The notes under the pieces were generated by a model. That model was not told where the DNA came from. It saw only the letters and a list, made by a program, of their open reading frames with translations, and did not search any database. A stretch of 46,662 bases of DNA from Bilamarchaeum sp050303335 (lineage in GTDB: Archaea; Micrarchaeota; Micrarchaeia; Anstonellales; Bilamarchaeaceae): positions 1 through 46,662 of the forward strand of contig JBNLBN010000006.1 of NCBI GenBank assembly GCA_050303335.1, read 5' to 3'. The translations under genes were made by a program, and so were the position numbers. Each line of letters begins with the position of its first letter. Position 1 is the stretch's first letter. Positions 8,325 through 16,702 of the stretch are shown here, piece by piece.

Positions 8325-8865
8325 ATGCAAGGATGCCGCGCTCTGTCCTGAAAAATTCGTATCCTTCTGAAAGATAGAGCTTTTCGAGCTGGGATCCGCC
8401 TTCTCTGATGTAATCCGCAATGTCTCCTTTCGGAATGTCCTCATAGAGATATCCGATAGAATACTTGAATTCAGAACGGAGAGTCTCCTTTTCCCGTTCC
8501 TGGAGGAGGATCCTTCTTATTCCTCTTCCCTCGTACGCAAGAAGTACTGCGGGGTCTTCCTGGTATAGTGCATTGGGCTTACCGCCGACGATGCTCTTGC
8601 TTCCCATATCCAGCCTGGCAGGCCATGCAAGCCCGACCCCGATTATCATCCTGTTGACAGTTGCAGCAAAGCTTTTCCCGTATTTAACGATGCTCGAGAC
8701 CTCCGCTTCAGTAACGTCGAAGGCGCATTTCCTCATGACCTTTACGCATTCCGGGACGTCCTCAAGCGTGATCCTCGTTATCTCGACCTCGTCCTCATCA
8801 AGAAGATGGGTGAATTTAGGCTTGTGCTCTTCGACTTTTTTTTCCTCCTGCTTGAATGTTTCCAT
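8308..8865 (-). CDS. GNAT-like N-acyltransferase domain protein
   Basis: This is the last gene of the large minus-strand array. After a charged N-terminal tail (about 25 residues), the GNAT fold can be followed: EITRITLEDVPECVKVM, a beta hairpin, then LLAYEGRGIRRILLQERE in the place of the acetyl-CoA loop, and a final SEGYEFFRTERGILAF strand. I chose the ATG at 8865 because GAGG lies four bases upstream; a GTG at 8874 in the same frame would add three residues and overlap the zinc-ribbon stop. The substrate is unknown. The family call is by pattern and moderate. Confidence 0.6.
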   Translation of the reverse strand: METFKQEEKKVEEHKPKFTHLLDEDEVEITRITLEDVPECVKVMRKCAFDVTEAEVSSIVKYGKSFAATVNRMIIGVGLAWPARLDMGSKSIVGGKPNALYQEDPAVLLAYEGRGIRRILLQEREKETLRSEFKYSIGYLYEDIPKGDIADYIREGGSQLEKLYLSEGYEFFRTERGILAFKKLV

Positions 8866-8870
8866 ATTCC

Positions 8871-9191
8871 TCACATGAAACGTGTGTTACAGGCTGGGCA
8901 TCTGGTGTAGAACCCTTCCATTTTGTACCTACATATGGGACAGACATAATAAGACTTTTTCGCTCCAGAGGATTCCGGCTCGAAGTCGTAGCCGCACTTC
9001 TTGCATTTCTTGAGATCCAGCTCGTTTATCTCCTGGCATTGGGGGCATTTTCGCCTGAACATGGATTTTATCCTGACACCGCAGCTCGGGCATCTTTCCA
9101 TATCGAGCGATACATCGTTCTTGCAGTTGGGGCACTTGTACTTCTTGCCGTCGCTTTTCGGCCTTGACTTGAAAAGATCCATGAGTCCCAT
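8871..9191 (-). CDS. Triple zinc-ribbon protein
   Basis: The 106-aa protein carries three treble-clef/zinc-ribbon pairs: CPNC with CPSC, CPQC with CKKC, and CPIC with CPAC. A short basic N terminus (MGLMDLFKSRPKSDGKK) precedes them and could be amphipathic. It has no membrane segment. It begins one base after the stop of the 1461-aa lipoprotein gene, so it is co-transcribed with the membrane-protein array and may be its cytoplasmic adaptor. The fold is clear; the function is unknown. Confidence 0.75.
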   Translation of the reverse strand: MGLMDLFKSRPKSDGKKYKCPNCKNDVSLDMERCPSCGVRIKSMFRRKCPQCQEINELDLKKCKKCGYDFEPESSGAKKSYYVCPICRYKMEGFYTRCPACNTRFM

Positions 9192-9192
9192 G

Positions 9193-12100
9193 CTAACTTA
9201 TCTCGCATTCAATCTTATATTCCTTTATGGGTACTGTCTCAATGCTGCAGAACGTAGTCAGCTTGGTGACATCATTGGCATCTCCCATTCCGCAGTCCAT
9301 GTTCGGATCCCCTGTCTTGGGGAACACAACCGGCTTGTTGATCGCCCGCTCCTGCGTATTAGCATAATAGCTGTACTGGAGTCCAGTTGCATCTTCCAGG
9401 CAGCAACGCTCTCCGTCCGGAAGGCCTCCGATTATGTCCATGTAAAGGTCGGAATTAAGATTGCTCATCTGTCCATTCAGGTACTCAACAGATCCGTTGG
9501 CATATGTCTTTTCGCAAGAGAACGAACCTCCCACGTCGCTGCAAAGCGTGCATTCACCTGGAAGCGAATTGTCCGGGCACTTGTAGTTGTTGGGATCCGT
9601 CGCTCCTTCCGGCAGGGTACAATCATTGCCGTTCGAACAGGTAAGGCCGCATTCACCGAGCGTCTTGTCAAGTCCCACGCATCTTTCGCATGTTACATTT
9701 TCGACTGCAAGCATCTTGGTGAATACTGTAGTTGGAGGGCTCACGGTCATCCGGTACATTGCCTCCTGCATTGCACAGAACTTGGCGCCTTTTTCTCCCA
9801 CGCCGTCGCTTCCAACAGTCACTATGCCCTTCCCTTCATTTGCTGCACTTGCGGCTCCGATTATCCCCCAGAGGCCGTCTCCGATGTTCGTTGATCCGAC
9901 TTCATCCTCCCTTACCGGGCTGTAGATGAGGCCAATGACTCCTGCCTTAATCAGTTCGTCCTGCCTGTTCACGATCTCGGTAAACAGGTCTGCATAATCA
10001 GAATCTCCCCATCTGCTGTCATCGTCCCTGACATTGAACTTCGTAACAAGTACAGGTTTTCCCCTTCCAGGGGCAGGAGTTGTCAGTGATGCCCTTCCGT
10101 AAGCTGCAATATCATCGACAACCGTGTAGTTGCTGGAGGGATCTATATCCGTGTGTTCAGAAAGCTCATAATCAATCGTGACCAGGTCCAGGTTATACGA
10201 GGCAGTCGGGTGCGAAAGCACAGGCTCTATTATATCCCTGAATTCCTCCACGTTCTCTGTGTTGTCGACCTGGATTGCTGCCATGCATCCGAAGCAGTTC
10301 TCCCTTACGATACTCGCCCTTGCAAGTATTGCTTCTGTCTCGTTGATATCCGGAGGCGAACTCAGCCTGTCCACGATAACAACTGATGCTCCCATGTCGC
10401 CGAAAAGCCTTTCGAAATCATACTGCAGGTATTCATCTTCGGATCCGAAATCAAATGAGAACCACCACAGGCTGAAGCTTGCCCCGCCGTTGGGGTTGGT
10501 GATGTTCCAGTTGCTGTTAGCGCTCATATCAATTATCGGAAGAATTCCTGATTTCATGTAGTTTCCGAGCCTTTCCTTCAGTATCGATGCTTCAGGGTTA
10601 GTCCTGGGGGATCCTACTCCTGCAATGGATTCCTTGTACTGGTCGATGTCTGTGATATACGGATTAAAGCACGTGACATTGTCCGTGACCTCGAAACCTA
10701 TTCCGGAAAATCCGTAATCATACTTTATGCTGCATATAGTTTCAGGATCAGTGTAGCTGCTTCCGTCGACGTTGGCTTTGTAAGTCGGCATATATACCTC
10801 GTCGTCTGCAGTTATCCTCTGGTAGGCAAGCGTGGACGTCGTACATGCATCGCACCATCCGAACGTCTTTATGACCGGAAGGTATGTGCTGTCATCAACC
10901 GCGCATCTCCCTATATGCTCTGATCCAGGTTCGTACCTGAAGACGTACATGTACCTTGAGAATGCGATGTCGTAATATTCAGTAAGGTCAGCGAAGAATA
11001 TCATTGACGGGTGCATTGCGTCGAACCTGAGTTCGCAGCTGCTGGTTCCGGCAGTGTTGACTATCTCCCTGTCATAGAGGTTCCTTTCGCGAAGCGCCTG
11101 TGCATATGGGGCACTCAGATGCAATTTTGAATATAATAAATGTCCACCATCCCAGATCGATTTGTTGTAGCTCACGATCCATGGTATGGATGAGAATATC
11201 GCATCTTCTCCTTGCAGGTATCCTCCGCATCCGTCAGAGAATCCTCCCATCAGTATGCCGTTTGCCACCTTGTCCTCGAAGTACGGCCTGAACGCAGTCA
11301 TCATCGTTTCCCATACCGCGTTTCCGGGCCTTGTGAAATCAATCCTGTAGAAGTCATCGCTCACAACTGCACTGCTCGGATTCGATCCTCCCGGGACATT
11401 GCACTGCAGTGGCTGTTGCGGAACATAATTAAGGCATTCGGTGCTGTTTTCCCCATACAAGAAGCACGGATTCAGCTGCACTCCACCTTCGTTTCCGGCA
11501 ATTCCGTCAGTGCAGAAGTCCTCGCACTTGTTCTGGTCTGAATTGGAACAATAATCAACGCAGTCCTGAACACATCCGTCGAATGCATCGTCCTTGAGGT
11601 TCTGGTAGTTCGCGCATGCAAAGATGGTATACGGGTCTGATTCGTTCATGCAGTTGTTGAACTGGTCCACGTCATATGAACCTCCGACCCCGCTTCTCTG
11701 GAGGCATTCCGGCCTTGAATACATGTAGCCCTGCGTGCACCTGTCGAAGAACTCCGGGTCATTGCGATGCGCCTCGACACAATCGGCATCGTTGGCATAA
11801 TAATAATCCCCATATATGGTGCTTCCAGTACAGGCACTCGAGGCTTCATCCGCCCTCGCTTCGCAATATGTGGTGCATGCGGCCGCTTCAAGTCCGAGCT
11901 GGAAGTTGTTGTCAATATAGGGGTCGGAGCTGTTGAAACTCAGCTCGCACTGTTCGACGAATTCCAGGTCCCCGAAATCATCGTTGTCTGTAATCGCATA
12001 TCCTATGATGACCGAACCATCAGGCATCCTTACCGTTGATCCATCCTTGAACTTTCCGAAGAATTCTATTCCTGCTGCCCTTGGATGCTTGCTGGAATAA

Positions 12101-13578
12101 GAAATGTGCGAACAAAGGACATCTGTTGTATCATTGTTCGTGTCATAATCCCTGCAGTCCTTTTTGTCTATCATCTCGAAATACAGTTCATCAAGGGTAG
12201 AATAACCTGAAAATGTCCTCCCCCTCCTGACATAATCCATGTCTGTCATTTCGTCCCACTGCGCAAGTATCGGATCAATGTCCTGGGTAAGCGATTCGAA
12301 AGAATAGAGGTTCCACCACTCCGGTTCTACCTCGATCCTGGCAGGGTAATACTCCACATCAGCAGATGTTATTGATGGCGGGCTCCCTTCATTGAAGCTC
12401 ACGGATTCTGTCGGGGCGCAAACCACCTTCTTCTGCCCGTTCTGGTCGAAGATCTCGTTGCAGTCCGTTACTAATTCGAACGGGTTGGTTTCGAAATCCT
12501 CGGAAGCCTCCACCATCACTCCGCGGTTGTAAGTGGAAGTATCGCAGCTTCCTGAATAACAGTCATACTCGCTCATAGAGCATTCAAAAGGCGCCCTGGT
12601 GTCGCCGTCATTCCCGAATATGGTTTCCTGGTGGGCAATTGCAAGTTCCCTCCTGTAGAATCCCTTGTCTATCTTCTTGTAGATGTTCTCCTGGTTCACG
12701 AACGGATTTCCGTATGAATAATATCCGCCCGAATTGGTATGGTAATATGACTGGAGGTCAACAACTGCATAATGCGCAAACTTGTAGTTGCTCTCATCAG
12801 GGACCACTGTATTGTATGTAATGCCCATGCCTCCGCCGCCATTGGGAACAGTCGAATCCCTTTCCTCGGAATCCTCGCTGAAGGTGAAAGGCCCAGGGAT
12901 GTCATTGTCATCTATGCATATGCTTTCGAACTCCCCTATCGGGTCGAATTCGTCCGCCTGCCCGCTTTCCCAGCTCAGGTAATTCATGAACCTGTCCACC
13001 CTTCCATACGGGTTTGTGCTGCAGAACTGGTCTGAAATGGGGAAGAAGTTCCTGTACTGGTCGAATTCATCGAACGATCCTCCCACACCGATCCTGAAGA
13101 CGTTTATCTGCGATTTGGAGTTCTTCATGATCTGCCTGAGCGTTGCGTCCATCGGAAGGAATCTGCACTGGGAATTGTAGAAATTCATTGCAACAGTGTC
13201 GTCGCTATTGGGGGGAACGTCACCCTCAGAATCCTCGGTGCTCGTGAATGTCGGCACAATCTTGGGCTGGTACTTGAAATCCCCGCATACCATCGCGGTG
13301 CAGTTGCCGTTAACGCAAGGAACTATCTGGTCTTCAGTACATATGGGGACGAAATAAACATCGCCGTCTATTGTGACGTTGCATCCACCAAGAGTCCCGG
13401 ACGCGTTGTCATCGCATAATCCTATCGTCTCCGCAATGAAATCATGCGCCGTGAACGTAGTAGTGTTGTAAAGCATACACCCTTCGTCAAGATTCTCCTG
13501 AAGGCAGCATCCTATCTGCTTCGGAGGGCTAATGCATCCGGCAAAAACTATCAGCAATGCAAGTAACAACCATCTCAT
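9193..13578 (-). CDS. Giant cysteine-rich surface lipoprotein of the membrane-protein array
   Basis: The 1461-aa protein starts with a short signal sequence and a lipobox-like VFAGC (Cys15), so it is probably lipid-anchored outside the cell. It is acidic, rich in Tyr, Asn, Asp and cysteine, with clusters near residues 560-710 (including EACATTYC-like and CVQDCVDYC spacing) and 1330-1400, implying many disulfides. Residues of roughly 1000-1290 read like an alpha/beta barrel: GILPIIDMSANSNWN, MGASVVIVDRLS, CMAAIQVDN, LDLVTIDYELSEH, KPVLVTKFNV, GVIGLIYSPV. This could be a glycosidase-like or binding domain, but I cannot name a family. It starts one base after the last membrane paralog and is surely part of the same transcript. 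Confidence 0.8.
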   Translation of the reverse strand: MRWLLLALLIVFAGCISPPKQIGCCLQENLDEGCMLYNTTTFTAHDFIAETIGLCDDNASGTLGGCNVTIDGDVYFVPICTEDQIVPCVNGNCTAMVCGDFKYQPKIVPTFTSTEDSEGDVPPNSDDTVAMNFYNSQCRFLPMDATLRQIMKNSKSQINVFRIGVGGSFDEFDQYRNFFPISDQFCSTNPYGRVDRFMNYLSWESGQADEFDPIGEFESICIDDNDIPGPFTFSEDSEERDSTVPNGGGGMGITYNTVVPDESNYKFAHYAVVDLQSYYHTNSGGYYSYGNPFVNQENIYKKIDKGFYRRELAIAHQETIFGNDGDTRAPFECSMSEYDCYSGSCDTSTYNRGVMVEASEDFETNPFELVTDCNEIFDQNGQKKVVCAPTESVSFNEGSPPSITSADVEYYPARIEVEPEWWNLYSFESLTQDIDPILAQWDEMTDMDYVRRGRTFSGYSTLDELYFEMIDKKDCRDYDTNNDTTDVLCSHISYSSKHPRAAGIEFFGKFKDGSTVRMPDGSVIIGYAITDNDDFGDLEFVEQCELSFNSSDPYIDNNFQLGLEAAACTTYCEARADEASSACTGSTIYGDYYYANDADCVEAHRNDPEFFDRCTQGYMYSRPECLQRSGVGGSYDVDQFNNCMNESDPYTIFACANYQNLKDDAFDGCVQDCVDYCSNSDQNKCEDFCTDGIAGNEGGVQLNPCFLYGENSTECLNYVPQQPLQCNVPGGSNPSSAVVSDDFYRIDFTRPGNAVWETMMTAFRPYFEDKVANGILMGGFSDGCGGYLQGEDAIFSSIPWIVSYNKSIWDGGHLLYSKLHLSAPYAQALRERNLYDREIVNTAGTSSCELRFDAMHPSMIFFADLTEYYDIAFSRYMYVFRYEPGSEHIGRCAVDDSTYLPVIKTFGWCDACTTSTLAYQRITADDEVYMPTYKANVDGSSYTDPETICSIKYDYGFSGIGFEVTDNVTCFNPYITDIDQYKESIAGVGSPRTNPEASILKERLGNYMKSGILPIIDMSANSNWNITNPNGGASFSLWWFSFDFGSEDEYLQYDFERLFGDMGASVVIVDRLSSPPDINETEAILARASIVRENCFGCMAAIQVDNTENVEEFRDIIEPVLSHPTASYNLDLVTIDYELSEHTDIDPSSNYTVVDDIAAYGRASLTTPAPGRGKPVLVTKFNVRDDDSRWGDSDYADLFTEIVNRQDELIKAGVIGLIYSPVREDEVGSTNIGDGLWGIIGAASAANEGKGIVTVGSDGVGEKGAKFCAMQEAMYRMTVSPPTTVFTKMLAVENVTCERCVGLDKTLGECGLTCSNGNDCTLPEGATDPNNYKCPDNSLPGECTLCSDVGGSFSCEKTYANGSVEYLNGQMSNLNSDLYMDIIGGLPDGERCCLEDATGLQYSYYANTQERAINKPVVFPKTGDPNMDCGMGDANDVTKLTTFCSIETVPIKEYKIECEIS

Positions 13579-14600
13579 CTAAATCACTTTTGAAACCATC
13601 CTTGTCAGTTCCATGGTGTCCCCACCCAGAACGCTCATCATATATCTAATGAATATCAATGTCATGAAGAATGCTATCAGGGGATGCAGGATAAGGCTTA
13701 TGTAGGACTGCGAAAGCTTGTCCCGGATATTGTCGTTGGCAAGCTGCGTAGTGCTTCCGACCCCCGCGTTCTCTACTGAAGTTAATACCGATATTGTATT
13801 CGTCATCGTAGCATAGCAGTACTGCTGGACGTTAGGAATCTGCGTGACCTGCGGCGGCGGAGTTGATATGAAACCAGGGTCAAGCAGCACGAAGAAGATC
13901 GGGAAAAGGAAGNNNNNNNNNNGTACATCCCAACCCCAAGCGCAATAAAGAGCGCCCCGACGCTCCTTGTGAAATAAAAGCTTCTGAAAAGTATGCCGAC
14001 AGGTATGAATACGTTGAGCATGTTGTATCTAAGGTATTCAAGCAGTGCAGACTGTGCGTTCAATCCGATAAGCAGGACTGTTGCAAGGTTGTTGGTGATC
14101 CTCGTCGTCTCGGTCTTCTGGTACAGTTCAGGCACCCAGTCTCCCTTGAAGAACGTGATCCCGAATATACTCGTAGCGAGATTCATTGTGTTGAACTCGG
14201 CCCATGTTCCGGCACCGGTAGTCTGCGCATCCTGGATCTCCGCCACTTCTATCGCCCTCTGCTGCAGCCTGCATCTTATCGCCTGATATGCCTCATCCAT
14301 TGTCGAGTCGCTGGTGGAACCAATGTGGATTGCGCCTCCCCCGCAGTAGACATCGCCGCTGATGAATCCCTGGGCAACACTCATGGCGGATCCTACCATC
14401 GAGACGAGGAATATCGCCATCAGTGCGGTCGCTCCGGCCTGAAGGATCTCGGATTTGGCAAACGCCTGCAGTTCGGCAATAGAGAATGCCTTTCCGAACA
14501 TCAGAAGCGTAGCGTTGATAATCACAGCTATCATTACAGCTGCCAATGATATCGGAAGCCAAATCAATTCCCAGTCACCGAAGAAGTCCTGCGCTGCCAT
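13579..14600 (-). CDS. Array membrane paralog 1 (interrupted by assembly gap)
   Basis: The N-terminal 226 codons (14600 to 13923) and the C-terminal part (from 13912 down to 13579) are separated by ten N. The C-terminal part reads FLFPIFF then VLLDPGF and ends LGGDTMELTRMVSKVI, the paralog C-terminal signature. The family motif R-x5-R-x2-G-x3-I-A is present (LFRSFYFTRSVGALFIA). It has about six membrane segments with a short ectodomain loop and no obvious signal peptide. A length near 336 aa agrees with its neighbours. The frames do not join if the ten N are taken literally, so the gap size is a placeholder and the gene is probably intact. It lies 3 bp after paralog 2. Confidence 0.75.
13913..13922. 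other. Scaffold gap (10 N)
   Basis: A run of ten N falls inside array paralog 1. Frame continuity needs a true gap length of 2 modulo 3; ten is 1 modulo 3, so the run is not the real length. Confidence 0.95.
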
Positions 14601-14603
14601 AAT

Positions 14604-15653
14604 TCACACCAGTTGAGTTATTCTTGAGAGGTCAACAGCCTCGCCGTAAAGCCTTGAAAGGTACGCAACGCTTGCAATGGCTGCAAGCAATGCAACCGTC
14701 GGAAGGAACACCGCAGCAACAAATGCATTCGCTGCAAACGCTATTGCTCCCGGAACGTTCTCCCCGCTTGGAAAATATGTATTATAAACAGCGCTTCCCC
14801 CTGTAAACGAGGCCCCGATGCTCGCTCCTGCCGAAGCTGCTCCCTCATTGTTCGGGAATACGTTCTCGTTAAGGTAAACGTCCATTCCAGCAGGATACAG
14901 GTTCGGGGCATCAAGCAGGGTGTTGCTCATTATCCAGTAGACGCCGAGCATCAATGGGTAGATCGTAGAGAATGAAATCGCGATGGCGATGAGTATCGAT
15001 CCGAAAGACCGCAGGTATGGCATCGACCTCAGGAATATCCCAAGAGGAAGGAATATGAATACGAATCCTTTCTGCACGAACAGGAGTATGAAAAGGAAAT
15101 TCATAGCAGAGAAGAATGCGATTATGGATGAATTGAAGAATATGTTCAATCCCGCAATGACCGCACCGTAACCTCCGAAAGGCTGCTGGTTTGCCCCTGA
15201 GTAGCCGAAAAGGCAGCCCCACCCTATTCCACCCGTGTTGAAGTCGCACTTGAATGCATTGAGGAAGTTGAGGATGGTGTATGCCTCAAGGTGGTACCTG
15301 ATCGCGGTCATCGCGTTGTGCGCGTATTTTGCAGCATTCACGAGGTATTCCTCAGCTGCTGCATACATCGAAAGGCTTCCGCCCGGGGTATCGACATCGA
15401 AGACGGATGCCACATCGTTCATGTTGAGTATGCAGAAGAAATTTATCACCATCATCAGTATGATGACAGATCCAGCAGACAGTACAAGTTGGAGCACCTC
15501 TGTCTTTCCCCAGACAAGGAGCTTCGGGTTGTTGGTGGCATTGCCGACCATGTATACGAGCGCGATGATTATCGATGTGAACACTGAAGCGTAAGCCGCA
15601 AGCGGCACAACCGTTCCGTTCACGAAACTGTCAAATGCTGCATCACATATCAT
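14604..15653 (-). CDS. Array membrane paralog 2
   Basis: This 349-aa protein has about six to seven membrane helices. The family landmarks are visible: TM1 ending LVYMVGN, then PKLLVWGKTEVLQ, the motif R-x5-R-x2-G-x3-I-A in FLRSMPYLRSFGSILIA, exactly nine residues to the proline in IYPL, an ectodomain rich in Gly/Ala/Asn, and the C-terminal LSRLYGEAVDLSRITQLV. The start overlaps the stop of paralog 3 by one base. It is an integral membrane component of the proposed envelope apparatus; no biochemical function can be read from it. Confidence 0.75.
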   Translation of the reverse strand: MICDAAFDSFVNGTVVPLAAYASVFTSIIIALVYMVGNATNNPKLLVWGKTEVLQLVLSAGSVIILMMVINFFCILNMNDVASVFDVDTPGGSLSMYAAAEEYLVNAAKYAHNAMTAIRYHLEAYTILNFLNAFKCDFNTGGIGWGCLFGYSGANQQPFGGYGAVIAGLNIFFNSSIIAFFSAMNFLFILLFVQKGFVFIFLPLGIFLRSMPYLRSFGSILIAIAISFSTIYPLMLGVYWIMSNTLLDAPNLYPAGMDVYLNENVFPNNEGAASAGASIGASFTGGSAVYNTYFPSGENVPGAIAFAANAFVAAVFLPTVALLAAIASVAYLSRLYGEAVDLSRITQLV

Positions 15654-16702
15654 TATACGAACCTCGATATCGCACTCACATCTACCTCTGATCCTGCAAG
15701 GGCTGAGATTGCCCTGATCCCTCCGACTACCATCATGAGGGCCAGCACCGGCCCCATTGTTGCCTGTGCAAGTATCACGAACAGGTATTTCCTGAGGTTC
15801 CCTTTCAATGCCGCGAATCCTTCTATGGCATTCTTCTCATTATCGGTCATTGGAACCCCTGTTATCCTGTTCGCATCTATCGTGTTCACGCCGGATGGGA
15901 TGTTTATGCTGTTTGCACCGAAAAGGCCCGGCTGCGTGTCCCCTGGATTGCATGAAAACGTCACATCGTAGAAATTCTCATACCTGTAGTCTGTTGTCTG
16001 GTCAGATTCTATGAATGTCTGGCCCAGCATGTCCGCGAATACTATTCCTCCTGGAAGAAGTATGTGCAGTGATATTCCAAGGGCTATCAGCAATCCTCCT
16101 GCACCCCTTGTAAACTTAAGTGTCCTCAGTACGATTCCAAGAGGAAGTAGCAAAGCCAATGCAAATTCATCTGAAATCAAAATCAATCTCTTAATTGCCG
16201 CAAGTTCGCCCAATGCGAATCCTGCTATTCCTCCTGCCATCGAGAACGGTGTTGCAAGCATCGAATAGGCTCCGCAGGAACTGACCGAGAATCCAAGTCC
16301 CGCAATGTTGCATTGTGATCCCTTCGAACCTTCTATCGATGCTGCAATATCATTGTTCCTGATGTTCAGGAATATCGCGTTCATGTCAGTGTTCCATCTG
16401 TTGACTATCAATGTCGCGGTCTCCTGAAGTGTCTGTGCGCTTCCTTCGCGGAATGCGGGGCTTGTCGAGATCTCGTTCAGCACACCGTTCGTCCCGACGA
16501 GCAGGACAACGAGCAGTGCCGCTGCGATCAGCTGGAAGAACTCCTCCTTTGCCATCATCTTCAGTTCATTAATCCCGAACCCTATGGCTACCATGTATAT
16601 TACTGCAAGAAGCAATGCTGATGTTGTTATGGCTGCTGCTGCAAGTCCCTCCCATGCAAAGGCAAGCGGCATCAGCAGAATAAACAATAACAGTCTCTTC
16701 AT
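15653..16702 (-). CDS. Array membrane paralog 3
   Basis: The 349-aa protein has a signal-like N terminus (MKRLLLFILLMPLAFA) and TM ending VIYMVAIGFG. It then shows INELKMMAKEEFFQ and the family motif in VLRTLKFTRGAGGLLIA, followed by LLPGG. A short ectodomain holds a few cysteines (SCNPGD), then a last helix and ISALAGSEVDVSAISRFV. It is the clearest minimal member of the family: signal, about five more helices, one ectodomain loop. It starts directly after the stop of paralog 4 with no gap. Confidence 0.75.
   Translation of the reverse strand: MKRLLLFILLMPLAFAWEGLAAAAITTSALLLAVIYMVAIGFGINELKMMAKEEFFQLIAAALLVVLLVGTNGVLNEISTSPAFREGSAQTLQETATLIVNRWNTDMNAIFLNIRNNDIAASIEGSKGSQCNIAGLGFSVSSCGAYSMLATPFSMAGGIAGFALGELAAIKRLILISDEFALALLLPLGIVLRTLKFTRGAGGLLIALGISLHILLPGGIVFADMLGQTFIESDQTTDYRYENFYDVTFSCNPGDTQPGLFGANSINIPSGVNTIDANRITGVPMTDNEKNAIEGFAALKGNLRKYLFVILAQATMGPVLALMMVVGGIRAISALAGSEVDVSAISRFV

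Noticed and set aside
9001..9894. 297-aa open frame on the plus strand inside the zinc-ribbon/lipoprotein genes
   Set aside because: It is the antisense shadow of the minus-strand genes, has no promoter or ribosome site, and its composition is unlike the real proteins.
13803..13912. Apparent alternative C terminus of array paralog 1 after the N run
   Set aside because: It comes from reading ten N as real bases, which shifts the frame; the other frame matches the paralogs in motif and length.
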